A DNA stretch of 64,000 nt from CADDYT01 sp035294125 (GCA_035294125.1 DATGLM010000066.1:1-64000); one strand, 5' to 3'. Counted from the stretch's first letter, positions 1-8,106 are shown. Made by a program: numbers and translations. Notes: a model not told the origin generated them from the letters alone.

Positions 1-145
1 GGAAACCAAGCCCCAGGCCAGCTAATTGCTTGTTCTTCATTGGGCAGATGTGACCAGGAAGTCAGAACGAGGAGGGCGTTTCTTTGGACCATGTTCACTT
101 CATATGACTCATTTTATGTCTCTTCCAAGGGGGGCAGTACAGTGC

Positions 146-595
146 TTATACTATCGAACTGAGAAACTCATGCCATAAGTCTAAACACCTACCTGCAAGC
201 TCAAATGCGTCGTATTTCTGCTGCAAGAAAATAAAAGTCAGTTTATCACCGTTGGGGTCGTACTCTCTTGCAAGAGCTAGTGGAACTTCTATATTCCTAA
301 AGTCAACAAGACGAGCATGTTGTACTCTTGTCGGTCTGGTTAATACGAGATGCTTCGCCGTATTACAAATTTCTCGGCACATGTTCATTTCTAGAGAACG
401 GGAGAGAAAAGAAGTAAGCTGCGCTTGATCTAAGGTGGTTGAGTTTATCAGCCAATCTCTCATATGCCAACAATCTTGAAAGAAGGAGAGTAGTAAATCT
501 CTAATCTCATCAATATTGCTATTATCAATAGCATCTTTCCTCTTGGAAAGAGCGAGGTATTTTCTTTCGAGCCGTCTTAATTGCTGCTGGTACAT
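146..595 (-). CDS. Hypothetical protein, HEPN-like helical fold suspected
   Basis: I do not recognise a named family. The 149-residue product is predicted to be all-helical and soluble. It has a CWHMRDWL stretch near residue 43 and a CREICNTAKHL stretch near residue 75. This spacing of a charged helix pair and a lysine-histidine (AKH) resembles small uncharacterised bacterial proteins with a HEPN-like helical bundle. The canonical RxxxxH HEPN ribonuclease motif is not evident, so nuclease activity is not supported. The gene lies 54 bp downstream of the 650-1135 gene on the same strand, so the two probably form an operon. Local DNA is AT-richer than the rest of the window, consistent with an accessory origin. 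The ribosome binding site is weak (AGAGAAAAG directly before the ATG). Confidence 0.6.
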   Translation of the reverse strand: MYQQQLRRLERKYLALSKRKDAIDNSNIDEIRDLLLSFFQDCWHMRDWLINSTTLDQAQLTSFLSRSLEMNMCREICNTAKHLVLTRPTRVQHARLVDFRNIEVPLALAREYDPNGDKLTFIFLQQKYDAFELAGRCLDLWHEFLSSIV

Positions 596-649
596 CTTTT
601 CTCTAACTGCCTGTGATAATTCAACGGACTAAACATGACGATAGAAACT

Positions 650-1135
650 TTAGTCTTTGTAACTTGCTGGCAATATTGATGCTAAGCCCTTTTCAATGTC
701 TAACCCATATGAAAGTAAGATTTGAGAGAGGCACATACCAAATACGCCTCTCATTTCTCCGAGAGAACTATAGAATACCCAGGATTGATAGCTACCATGT
801 GAAAAATGACGAACTTCAAGCTGTTGAGCAGAGTCTAAGAACTTTCGACATGCTGCTCGCATGACTCTCAGGTTTTTAGCAAGTTCACAGTTTTGATCTA
901 ACTCATTCATTTTTTCAGTAAGAAAATGCCGTATTTCCACAGCAGAAGAAATACAATGCTGAGGTAGTTCAAGCTCGGTTGGATTGTATAACACTCTTCT
1001 ATCTTCTAGGAAAGTGACTACGCTTTTTGCTATCTCCCGCTCTTTGCGGGGAGGCTCCCATTGAATGCCAAAGACAGGTGTACTAAACCCTGTGATTTTT
1101 GATGCAATTTCTTGAAACAAAAGTTTCGGTTTCAT
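650..1135 (-). CDS. Conserved protein of unknown function (DUF6650-like)
   Basis: The 161-residue product starts with a conserved-looking block, ITGFSTPVFGIQWEPP (residues 14-29), followed by FLEDRRVLYNP (about 42-52) and LRVMRAACRKFLD (about 88-100). These blocks match my recollection of a bacterial family of unknown function, possibly DUF6650, but I cannot confirm the family number. No catalytic motif, signal peptide or membrane segment is visible. It is the first gene of a likely two-gene minus-strand operon with the HEPN-like gene at 146-595. AT-rich codon use sets it apart from the genes to the right. A defence or stress role is conceivable but not shown. Confidence 0.65.
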   Translation of the reverse strand: MKPKLLFQEIASKITGFSTPVFGIQWEPPRKEREIAKSVVTFLEDRRVLYNPTELELPQHCISSAVEIRHFLTEKMNELDQNCELAKNLRVMRAACRKFLDSAQQLEVRHFSHGSYQSWVFYSSLGEMRGVFGMCLSQILLSYGLDIEKGLASILPASYKD

Positions 1136-1626
1136 CCTTTAACCCACTTTCTGTCATGAATTCGAGGCAAGTATAACACACGAATAGAAAAGCTCATACA
1201 TATTACCCCTTTGGCAAATGAGGTTCGCACAATTTACCGTTTGCGACATCGGTTTTGGAGCTAGGTAAATAGAATAAGTAACCTTGCAATATTTGCTATT
1301 TGCGGGTATAACTTGGGTAGGAAACCTCGCGTTTCCTCTGGTAAGGCTGGCCGCTTGCCTAAGCATATAGGTGAACCATCTGGTTTGTACGCTGTTCTCA
1401 TAATTGGGCGTTGATGCGTTGCAGGTGGTTTCTTCTGACCGTACCAGTGTACGAGATTAGCTAGTCTTACCAGCGCCACAAACTTTATCTCTGCACCTAC
1501 CCCCCGTGGTCTTATATACATGACACAACAAGAGAGACAACCACATTAATACATTACCAACACCAGTTTTCTGAAAATAAAAAGTGCTGCCTTCCTAGTT
1601 GAAGACAGCACAGAAACAGGGAAACA
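1136..1626. other. Intergenic stretch, no secure gene
   Basis: About 490 bp between two minus-strand accessory genes. The only open frame of note is a minus-strand frame at 1261-1521 (86 residues, GTEIK-like start, tryptophan- and proline-containing), which has no good ribosome binding site and no family I recognise. The sequence is AT-rich and probably holds the promoter for the 650-1135 gene near its right edge. Confidence 0.4.
1261..1521 (-). CDS. Weak ORF, possibly a gene remnant
   Basis: An 86-residue frame with a fairly protein-like composition (VHWYGQKKPPATHQRP in the middle) but no recognised domain. No Shine-Dalgarno sequence precedes the ATG. A second minus-strand frame (1154-1366) overlaps it in another phase and looks equally weak. 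It could be the 3' remnant of a longer gene. Included only so that the stretch is not left blank. Confidence 0.2.
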   Translation of the reverse strand: MYIRPRGVGAEIKFVALVRLANLVHWYGQKKPPATHQRPIMRTAYKPDGSPICLGKRPALPEETRGFLPKLYPQIANIARLLILFT

Positions 1627-2454
1627 CTACATTTCCTGTTGCAACTGCTCATAAGTGTCAAGAACAGGCTTTACAATGGTCGTGTATTTTACCCCTCCCC
1701 ATTTCAGATACGAACACATTTCACGCCTTGGTACGTTGGCACGGTAGGCGGTGACAACGGCGGTTATCTCCGGTAAAGAAACATCGGGTAACAGCTTCTC
1801 AAGCTCCTGCAGCGCACATTCAAGAGGCCGCGTTTCCTCTCCTCTCTCTGCTATCTGTTTTGTTTCCGGTGCTTCTTCGATAACCTGTACGCCTGATAAC
1901 GCTACTGTCAGTGCGTTAATGAGGTCGGGCGTGATCTCAAATTGGACAGGCTGCTGCTGTACCGGCTCCGGCTGCTCCCCTGCATTGCCTATCTGCGCGT
2001 GCCTGGCGGCGTGAGCGACAATGAGCAGCACAATAGCAATGGAACGTATCCAGATAAGCAGTTCTACTGGAATAAAGACATGGCTGTATGCCACGTCAAG
2101 GGATATGTTCAACGTCTGCTGTACTGCCTCGATGTTGGACACGATGGCGGCGGTAAACAGCAAAAGAACAGAGAGGATGACGTACAACCATGTTTTCACT
2201 GCCTCGCCTTTACTGTGGTATTCAACCGCTCTCAGAATGGTTCCGGCAAGCCCGGCATCAATCGCTATACACTGCGTCCACGCCCATATGCGCTGCATGA
2301 TAAGGTTGTCTGTCAAGACAGAACCTTTGGTAAGCACATTCGCCATTGACGCGATAAGCCCAAAGGCCAACAAGAGAACCGAGAGGCTTGACGCAAGCTC
2401 TAAAATGTAGAGGATTGCAGTATCAAGTTTTTCAATAGATTGGAATTGTTTCAT
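1627..2454 (-). CDS. Membrane protein with C-terminal helical (HTH-like) domain
   Basis: The product (275 residues from the ATG at 2454) has about four hydrophobic helices in its first 150 residues: around 14-38, 55-75, 88-108 and 125-148. A glutamine/proline-rich linker (EQPEPVQQQPVQ) and a soluble C-terminal third follow. The last 50 residues (ITAVVTAYRANVPRREMCSYLKWG) look like a helix-turn-helix DNA-binding segment. The start at 2454 is preferred over an upstream GTG at 2463 because AAGGAG lies 8 nt before the ATG. The start codon is only 1 bp from the start of the divergent protease gene. Such proteins occur on plasmid-like or integrative regions of Ktedonobacteria in my recollection. 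The function is unknown. Confidence 0.6.
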   Translation of the reverse strand: MKQFQSIEKLDTAILYILELASSLSVLLLAFGLIASMANVLTKGSVLTDNLIMQRIWAWTQCIAIDAGLAGTILRAVEYHSKGEAVKTWLYVILSVLLLFTAAIVSNIEAVQQTLNISLDVAYSHVFIPVELLIWIRSIAIVLLIVAHAARHAQIGNAGEQPEPVQQQPVQFEITPDLINALTVALSGVQVIEEAPETKQIAERGEETRPLECALQELEKLLPDVSLPEITAVVTAYRANVPRREMCSYLKWGGVKYTTIVKPVLDTYEQLQQEM

Positions 2455-2455
2455 T

Positions 2456-3829
2456 ATGAACACTCCTTCGATTGACGAAGACCGACAACAGAAAGCACGA
2501 GAGTATCACCGACTGAGGATGTTGCTCAGTTTAAGCTCGATGGGAATAGGTGCTCTCGGCGTTTTCATTTTGCTGTTCAGTGGACTCGGCATCTGGTTAG
2601 CAGACCTGCTACGAGGATTAAGCTGGCAGCCAGTTTCTGGCTGGTATCCATTGCAGATACTCGTCTACTTTGTCATTCTGATGCTTGGCTATGGGATCAT
2701 CACCTTTCCCATCAGCTTTTACCGAGATTTTGTTATTGTTTCCAGCCCGAAATCTGCGAACTCTGAACGTGGAAAAGTGCTGCCGCATCGCTATGGCCTC
2801 TCCACGCAGTCACTGCGGGGCTGGCTGGCCGACCTGTTCAAGGGGCTGGCGCTGGGACTGGTCTTCGAGTGCGTGGCAGTTGAACTGGTTTACCTGCTGC
2901 TGGCGACGCAGCCGGACGCGTGGTGGCTCTGGGTTGGGCTGGTCATGCTGCTCTTCTCGGTCGTGATGGCGAACCTCGCGCCCGTGCTCATCATGCCGCT
3001 GTTCTACAAGTTCACCCCGCTGCCTGAGGGTGAGTTGAAGCAGCGCCTGCTGGCGCTCGCCGCTCGCGCCCATACTCGCGTGCGCGGCGTCTTCACGATG
3101 AAGATGAGCGACAAGACGACGGCGGCGAACGCTGCCCTCATGGGCCTCGGCCACACACGGCGCATCGTCATCGGCGATACCATGCTGGACCGCTACACGC
3201 CCGACGAGATCGAGGTGGTGCTGGCGCACGAACTGGGACATCACGTCCATGCCGACATCTGGAAGCTGATTATCAGCCAGTCGATTCTGACGCTCGGCGG
3301 TCTCTACCTCGTCAATCTCGCGCTGCACTGGTCGGTGCAGACGGCGCGCATCTATACGAGCATGGCAAGTCCGGCTACCATCCCCTTCGTGTTGCTGCTT
3401 ACAGCCATCTTTGGCCTGATCATCATGCCGCTGAGCAACAGCTACAGCCGCAGAATCGAGCATCAGGCCGACGAGTACGCGCTGCAAACGACGCGTATGG
3501 TCGAGGCGTTCAAGAGCATGATGACAAAGCTGACCGATCAGAACCTGTCCGAGATCGACCCACCCACGCTCGTCGAACTGCTCTTCCACAACCATCCATC
3601 GACGCGCAAACGCTTGCAGCACGCCGATGAGTTCGCTGCCCGTTCCGCCAGCCAAACGGCCAGTAGGGGCGACCTTCAGGGTCGCCCGCCCGGCGCATCG
3701 GGCGATCCTGAAGGTCGCCCCTACGAATGCAACGCCGACATGAGCGCTGAGAGCTTCTCGCCTGCCTCTTCGACGGAGCCTTCCGGCATGCCTAGCAGCG
3801 GCTCATCCACGCCCGAAGCGGCCCACTGA
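2456..3829 (+). CDS. M48-family (Ste24/CAAX-type) membrane zinc metalloprotease, 3' end altered
   Basis: Predicted integral-membrane endopeptidase. Hydrophobic segments lie around residues 24-52, 66-88, 128-150, 156-180, 272-292 and 308-326. The zinc motif HELGHH (258-263) and the third ligand region EHQADEYA (335-342) are intact, as is the family-typical HNHPSTRKRL near 379-388. A Ste24-type protein would normally end near residue 400. Here the frame runs on through a dispersed inverted repeat (residues about 403-423, GDLQGRPPG...GDPEGRPYE) and then 34 residues antisense to the convergent oxidoreductase gene. The last 55 residues are therefore repeat-derived or spurious tail. The first 105 codons are AT-richer than the rest. 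The start is 1 bp from the divergent gene's start and has only a weak ribosome binding site, but DEDRQQKAREYHRLR looks family-typical. Confidence 0.85.
   Translation: MNTPSIDEDRQQKAREYHRLRMLLSLSSMGIGALGVFILLFSGLGIWLADLLRGLSWQPVSGWYPLQILVYFVILMLGYGIITFPISFYRDFVIVSSPKSANSERGKVLPHRYGLSTQSLRGWLADLFKGLALGLVFECVAVELVYLLLATQPDAWWLWVGLVMLLFSVVMANLAPVLIMPLFYKFTPLPEGELKQRLLALAARAHTRVRGVFTMKMSDKTTAANAALMGLGHTRRIVIGDTMLDRYTPDEIEVVLAHELGHHVHADIWKLIISQSILTLGGLYLVNLALHWSVQTARIYTSMASPATIPFVLLLTAIFGLIIMPLSNSYSRRIEHQADEYALQTTRMVEAFKSMMTKLTDQNLSEIDPPTLVELLFHNHPSTRKRLQHADEFAARSASQTASRGDLQGRPPGASGDPEGRPYECNADMSAESFSPASSTEPSGMPSSGSSTPEAAH
3663..3724. repeat. Dispersed GC-rich inverted repeat (GTAGGGGCGACC family)
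   Basis: Arms 3663-3688 and 3699-3724 are reverse complements with one mismatch, around a 10-nt loop. The repeat lies where the protease gene should end and joins it to the convergent gene. Related sequence (GTAGGGGCGACC...) occurs at 30151-30193, and looser GC-rich relatives occur at 12998-13024 and 17666-17690. Confidence 0.8.
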
Positions 3830-4794
3830 TCGAGCTTCTGCACGATCTGTCGCGGGGTGCCAACGATGGCCGTGGCGTCGAGTAATTCCGGCGTCACGGC
3901 CTGCACCGCGCTCTTCATGCCCTGCTTTCCGGCCTCCTGTACCGCCTTGACCTCCTCGCCGTAGCCATTGCGCGTTAGCATCTGCGCGTAGTAGACGCCC
4001 ATCCGGCTGATGTAATAAGCCAGCGGCATGGCGGCGGCAAAGCGCGCGGCAGCCCAATCCTCCTCATTCGTGTTCTCGCCCATGATGATGGAAGTGATAT
4101 AGGGCGCGATGGCGGCGCTGTGCGGCGGCCTGCCCGCGATGCGCGCTCCCTCGTCAAGCTGTTGGCGCAGCTCGCCCCACTTATTGCTCGGCCAGTAGAC
4201 CGGCAATATGCCATCGGCAATCTCGCCCGACTGCACCACGTTCTTCGGCCCCATCGCCGCGATATAGATGGGTAAATCCGCGCGCGGCGGCGTGAAACGC
4301 AGCTTAAACCCGCGCTCCAGGTTGAATATCTCGCCGTGATAGACCAGCTTCTCCCCGCGCAAGATCGTGCGAATAATCTCGACATACTCGCGGGTGCGCC
4401 GCACAGGCTTCTCAAAAGGAACACCATGCCAGTGCTCGATGACCAGAGCGCCTGAAGGCCCAAGCCCCAGCATAATGCGCCCGCCCGAACGCTCGTCCAG
4501 CGTCGCCACCGTGCTGGCGATCAGCGCCGGACTGCGCGAGAAAATATTAGCAATGCCCGCCCCGATCTTGATGCGCTTCGTGGAGCGCACGAGATCGGCC
4601 ATCGAAGTAAACAGTTCGTAGCCCCACGATTCACCCAGCCAGATCGAATCAAAGCCCAGTTCATCCGCTATCTTCACCTTCTCCACCACCGAGTTCCAAT
4701 CGCCTGGAAAATTCGGCGACTCCGCCACAAAGCCCACCCTCTTGCGATAGGCCCTCGTATCACCATTCGCGCCAGACGTAGCATCCGTTGTCAT
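3721..4794 (-). CDS. LLM-class flavin/F420-dependent oxidoreductase
   Basis: Luciferase-like monooxygenase (TIM-barrel) oxidoreductase that would use F420 or FMN; the substrate cannot be deduced. Family hallmarks are an N-terminal RVGFVAESPNFPGDWNS strand, ADELGFDSIWLGESWG, the RIKIGAGIANIFSRSPA strand-loop and SGGRIMLGLGPSG, which is the classic LLM/F420-binding signature. About 357 residues is normal. The start at 4794 (MTTDAT) is chosen over an upstream methionine at 4806. Downstream it overlaps the tail of the convergent protease frame by about 110 bp, most of which is probably not real protease sequence. A standalone gene. Confidence 0.88.
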   Translation of the reverse strand: MTTDATSGANGDTRAYRKRVGFVAESPNFPGDWNSVVEKVKIADELGFDSIWLGESWGYELFTSMADLVRSTKRIKIGAGIANIFSRSPALIASTVATLDERSGGRIMLGLGPSGALVIEHWHGVPFEKPVRRTREYVEIIRTILRGEKLVYHGEIFNLERGFKLRFTPPRADLPIYIAAMGPKNVVQSGEIADGILPVYWPSNKWGELRQQLDEGARIAGRPPHSAAIAPYITSIIMGENTNEEDWAAARFAAAMPLAYYISRMGVYYAQMLTRNGYGEEVKAVQEAGKQGMKSAVQAVTPELLDATAIVGTPRQIVQKLDQWAASGVDEPLLGMPEGSVEEAGEKLSALMSALHS

Positions 4795-4851
4795 ATACTC
4801 AACCATCCTTCCTTTGCGGTAACGGGAACTTGCAAATATACAGCTCTGTTA

Positions 4852-5718
4852 TTATATCTTACCCTGACGCTCCATCGGCAGCGGCTCATCCAGCGCCCAC
4901 TCCATAATGGAGCCGTCGTAGTTGGCGACGATCTGGCCGGTGTAGTATTCGTGCAAGAGGGCGAAGAGGGCTGAACGCACGCCCACCTCACAGTAGGCGA
5001 CAATGTATTCGGCTTTGCGTATCCCTGCTGGCAGGCGCTGCAAATAACGGTCCCTATCCACAAAATTACCTGCTTCATCAAAAAAATCCGTATATGGAAG
5101 ATGCAGAGCTGTGGGCAGATGACCTTTGCGTGGCTGATAATCATAACATTGCCCGACATATTCGGCGCGGGAGCGGGCATCAACCAGCAGGGGCAGTTTT
5201 CCGGTTGCATATGCTTGCTTGAGCTGTAGGAGGCAGACGCGGCGTTGAGGCTGGATGCGCACCGTGAAGCGCTCTCGTTCTGGTGCCGGCATAGAGTGTT
5301 CTACAGTACCACCCGCTCGCAGCCAGCCGCTCCAACCACCATCCAGCAGCGAGACGGATGGTGCGCCGTAGTAGAGCAGCATCCAGGCCACTCGCCCCTC
5401 GCGTCCCTTCGAGCGCGGCCCGTCTGCATAGACCACGACAGGAACGTCGCTGCTCATTCCGGCTCGCTCAAGCAGCTTCGCCAGTTTGCCCGGCGCAGCA
5501 TCCGCGAGTACACCCCAGTAGCCAGGTTGGTGCAGTTCTGTTCTCGCATGGGCTGGCGCTCGCTCGCACCAGTTCTCCCACCCCAGCCAGAGAGCACCTG
5601 GAATGTGTCCACGCTTATAATCCGTGTGAGGGCGCGCATCAACTGCAATAAAATTTCTCCCATGTGCGGATGATATCCATTGTCGTAGCATCTCAGGAGA
5701 GATCAGTGTAATAGCCAT
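4852..5718 (-). CDS. Two-domain rhodanese-type sulfurtransferase
   Basis: Thiosulfate/3-mercaptopyruvate sulfurtransferase-like protein of 288 residues. Domain 1 (about 1-140) is the inactive rhodanese fold, with VDARPHTDYKRGHIPGA and VVVYADG but no catalytic cysteine. Domain 2 (about 160-280) carries the active-site loop CEVGVRS with Cys243 and the VDARSRAEYVG entry strand. The reaction is transfer of sulfane sulfur to cyanide or another thiophilic acceptor; it acts in the cytoplasm, since no signal peptide is seen. The ATG abuts the stop codon of the upstream GNAT gene (5719), so the two are co-transcribed. Confidence 0.9.
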   Translation of the reverse strand: MAITLISPEMLRQWISSAHGRNFIAVDARPHTDYKRGHIPGALWLGWENWCERAPAHARTELHQPGYWGVLADAAPGKLAKLLERAGMSSDVPVVVYADGPRSKGREGRVAWMLLYYGAPSVSLLDGGWSGWLRAGGTVEHSMPAPERERFTVRIQPQRRVCLLQLKQAYATGKLPLLVDARSRAEYVGQCYDYQPRKGHLPTALHLPYTDFFDEAGNFVDRDRYLQRLPAGIRKAEYIVAYCEVGVRSALFALLHEYYTGQIVANYDGSIMEWALDEPLPMERQGKI

Positions 5719-6723
5719 TTACCTGTTCAACCTTTTAGCAAAGCGGATAATCGTTCCCACCTGCAGGAAGCCGAGTTTCCTGTTGAGCGCCATCATGGCG
5801 GTGTTGACCGAATCATTCATTGTCATGATGGCGCGGTTGTCGTGGGCCTGCGCGTAGCGGATGCCGGAGAGCTTGAGCATTGTCGCGATGCCTTTGCCCC
5901 GGTAGGCAGGCAGTACGCCTGTCATGTCCGTATCGTAGTATTCTCCCGTGCGCGTCAGGCTGGAATAGCCGACGTATTGCCCGTCGTGGATGGCAATAAA
6001 GCAGGCGTCGGGCAGGAACTTTGCCACGCGCACCTCTGTCTGCTCGAATTGCTCCTGCGAGCGCTGCGTCATCATCACTGGCTCACCATAGGGAATATCG
6101 AGCCACAGCGCCTTATTCAGTTCATACAGCTTCCTGAGCCGCTGTGGGTCATCTGCCAGCTCCTCATACGTTTTGATCTCGATACCCATAGCGCGCACGC
6201 TTTCTTCAAGACTGGCATAGGGCGCGAAAGCGAAGTCAGCAACCTCTAGCGACCAGTCGATGCGCCGCCAGACCTCACCGAAGTCTCGATCCGTCACGAA
6301 ACGCACGGCTCGTGGATGCGCTGCCCAGACCTCCGTTGTGATCTCCCGCACTCCCAGAGGCTCGACATGGAGCATCAGCGCATCATAAAGCTGCTTGCCT
6401 ACGCCGCGCCCCTGCATCTGAGGATGGACGCGAATATCCAGCTTGAACCTGTCCTCACGTGGCGCGAAGACATCATGCCCAATCGTTCCAACGCCCACCA
6501 TCGCCCTCTCGTCTTCACCCATATCCTCATAAAGCGGTACCTCCACGTCTCCCGCCTCGACCTCCGCCACAAACACTGTGTGGCGCAGTTTTGGATCGCG
6601 CACAGCATCCTCGTAGGCCAGATTCTGCGCCATCGTCGGCCAAAGCGGCATCTCCGCCGTCAGCACCCTGGCAATTGCCATATAATCCTGTGGCACAATA
6701 GCTGGCCGAATTGTAATGTGCAT
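5719..6723 (-). CDS. Tandem GNAT-family N-acetyltransferase
   Basis: Two GNAT acyl-CoA-dependent acetyltransferase domains in about 334 residues. The first carries IRVHPQMQGRGVGKQLYDAL (the R/Q-x-x-G-x-G/A acetyl-CoA loop). The second carries VLPAYRGKGIATMLKLSGI followed by NDSVNTAMMALNRKLGF. Both loops look intact. The substrate is unknown; tandem GNATs of this layout are often drug or metabolite acetyltransferases. A longer frame starting at 6795 begins with CHSERSKESP, which is simply the translated dispersed repeat at 6758-6815, so I place the start at 6723 (MHITIRP), with GGAGA upstream. The stop codon is immediately followed by the rhodanese start, indicating one operon. Confidence 0.87.
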   Translation of the reverse strand: MHITIRPAIVPQDYMAIARVLTAEMPLWPTMAQNLAYEDAVRDPKLRHTVFVAEVEAGDVEVPLYEDMGEDERAMVGVGTIGHDVFAPREDRFKLDIRVHPQMQGRGVGKQLYDALMLHVEPLGVREITTEVWAAHPRAVRFVTDRDFGEVWRRIDWSLEVADFAFAPYASLEESVRAMGIEIKTYEELADDPQRLRKLYELNKALWLDIPYGEPVMMTQRSQEQFEQTEVRVAKFLPDACFIAIHDGQYVGYSSLTRTGEYYDTDMTGVLPAYRGKGIATMLKLSGIRYAQAHDNRAIMTMNDSVNTAMMALNRKLGFLQVGTIIRFAKRLNR

Positions 6724-6757
6724 AAAGTGTCTCCTTATTCCTCGTAAGTGCGTGGGA

Positions 6758-6815
6758 GATTCTTTGCTGCGCTCAGAATGACATGGCTCTGTCATTCTGA
6801 GTGCAGCAAAGAATC
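6758..6815. repeat. Inverted pair of the TCATTCTGAGCG dispersed repeat
   Basis: Left arm 6758-6782 and right arm 6791-6815 are 25-nt reverse complements with one mismatch and an 8-nt loop. The unit (GTCATTCTGAGCGCAGCAAAGAATC) is a well-known intergenic repeat in many Chloroflexota. A single copy is at 18021-18046 and a diverged pair at 42741-42808. It lies between divergent genes. Confidence 0.85.
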
Positions 6816-6888
6816 GCTGGCAGTTTCTTGTTGCTCGTGCTATACTTGCAATGCGAAGTAACCCCCCATATTCACATGGAGAAAGTAC

Positions 6889-8028
6889 ATGCGCGCAGAC
6901 CGACTCATCTCACTGCTGATGTTGCTGCAAACGCGAGGGCGCTTGACGGCGCAGGAACTGGCGCGACTGCTCGAAGTCTCGGAACGCACCATCTACCGCG
7001 ACCTTGACGCCCTGAGCGGGGCCGGTATCCCTGTCTATGCCGAGCGCGGCCCCGGCGGCGGCATCTCCCTTGTCGACGGCTACCAGACCCGTTTGACAGG
7101 ACTGACCGGGCCGGAAGCACAGGCCCTTTTCCTGCTCAGCGTGGCTGGTCCGCTCTCCGACCTCGGCCTGGAGCGGGCGCTTAACGATGCCCTGCTCAAG
7201 CTTTCCGCCACCTTGCCGGGCAGCCAGCGTGAGGAAGCGCAGCACCTGCGCGAGCGCATCCACATGGACACAACCTGGTGGTATTATAGCAGAGAAACCC
7301 TCCCGCATCTCCCTGTGCTGCAAGAGGCTGTTTGCCACGATCAGACCATCCTGCTCTTCTACCTTGACGAGCACAAGAGCCCCGGCCACGTCAATCGGCA
7401 CCTGCTCAACCCCTACGGGCTGGTCTCAAAAGCGGGAATCTGGTTCCTGGTAGCGGCACACCCGCAGAGCGGAGAGCAGCACATCCTCCGCGTCTCGCGC
7501 ATCCAATCCGTCGAGTTCAGCGGAGAATCCTTTGTTCGCCCCTCCAACTTCGATCTCGCCGCCACCTGGCGCGACTACTGTTTCGCGCTGGAAGCCCAAC
7601 ATCCACAACTCGCATCCTCATTCCGTGCCATCCCCGGCGAAACTCTCCAACCCGCAGGCACTGAATTCATTCTGCACAGCGCCGATTTATGGGCGCGGCG
7701 GCGAGCGCAACAAAAAAAACTCTCACGCGACAACGGCAACGAAAAAAGTTCTATGGCAGAAGCGCAACAAAAAAACGCGCCTTCTATCGGTTATCGCTAT
7801 CGACAGCTACATCAAAAAAAGCATTTTTGTTATTCACCAGCCGACAGCCAGCCACAAATCAACAAAAAAAAAGCAAAAATGGGTCTCAGCCAACAAAAAA
7901 ACAAATATTTCGCCTCAAAAAAAACAAAAAACGTTTCGTGCAATGCTTTTCCCCACGCTTGTAGTAGAGCTTTTTTATGGGCAAAGCCTGCGCGCGCAAC
8001 GATCAGCTTGTTAGCGACCTGTTTTTAG
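6889..8028 (+). CDS. HTH/WYL-domain transcriptional regulator with aberrant C-terminus
   Basis: Residues 1-60 form a DeoR-type winged helix (LISLLMLLQTRGRLTAQELA...ERTIYRDLDALSGAGIPV). Residues about 140-230 form a WYL-like ligand-sensing domain (NPYGLVSKAGIWFLVAAHP). Proteins of this family usually regulate an adjacent operon or DNA-damage and phage-defence functions. The family normally ends with another conserved 70-80 residue WCX region. Here, after about residue 265 (LWARRRA), the sequence turns into a lysine/glutamine-rich tail encoded by repeated A-tracts, with no resemblance to WCX. The C-terminus is therefore probably degenerate and the protein may be impaired. A TATACT -10-like box lies at 6841-6846. 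Confidence 0.8.
   Translation: MRADRLISLLMLLQTRGRLTAQELARLLEVSERTIYRDLDALSGAGIPVYAERGPGGGISLVDGYQTRLTGLTGPEAQALFLLSVAGPLSDLGLERALNDALLKLSATLPGSQREEAQHLRERIHMDTTWWYYSRETLPHLPVLQEAVCHDQTILLFYLDEHKSPGHVNRHLLNPYGLVSKAGIWFLVAAHPQSGEQHILRVSRIQSVEFSGESFVRPSNFDLAATWRDYCFALEAQHPQLASSFRAIPGETLQPAGTEFILHSADLWARRRAQQKKLSRDNGNEKSSMAEAQQKNAPSIGYRYRQLHQKKHFCYSPADSQPQINKKKAKMGLSQQKNKYFASKKTKNVSCNAFPHACSRAFLWAKPARATISLLATCF
7708..7931 (+). repeat. Cluster of poly-A tracts (CAACAAAAAAA-like) inside the regulator tail
   Basis: Nine runs of 5-9 adenines occur on the plus strand, at about 7712, 7742, 7769, 7814, 7864, 7875, 7895, 7917 and 7926, several preceded by CAAC. Successive starts are 30, 27, 45, 50, 11, 20, 22 and 9 bp apart, partly in register with the helical repeat, so the segment could be intrinsically bent. 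The composition is unlike anything else in the window. Confidence 0.8.
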
Positions 8029-8037
8029 CCGTATAAA
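8008..8037 (+). promoter_or_regulatory. Sigma70-like promoter for the SRAP gene
   Basis: TTGTTA (8008-8013), an 18-bp spacer and TATAAA (8032-8037), located about 70 bp upstream of the SRAP start and just downstream of the A-tract cluster, which could act as an UP-like or bent element. Confidence 0.5.
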
Positions 8038-8106
8038 AAGAATAGAATCCTGTGAGGAGAGACGTAAAAGAGGTTTGTGAAAGCTTTACGATAAAGGAGA
8101 AAATTT

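Noticed and set aside
2810..3655. Long minus-strand ORF (281 codons)
   Set aside because: It is antisense to the protease catalytic region; Arg/His/Gln-rich translation typical of a shadow frame in GC-rich DNA.
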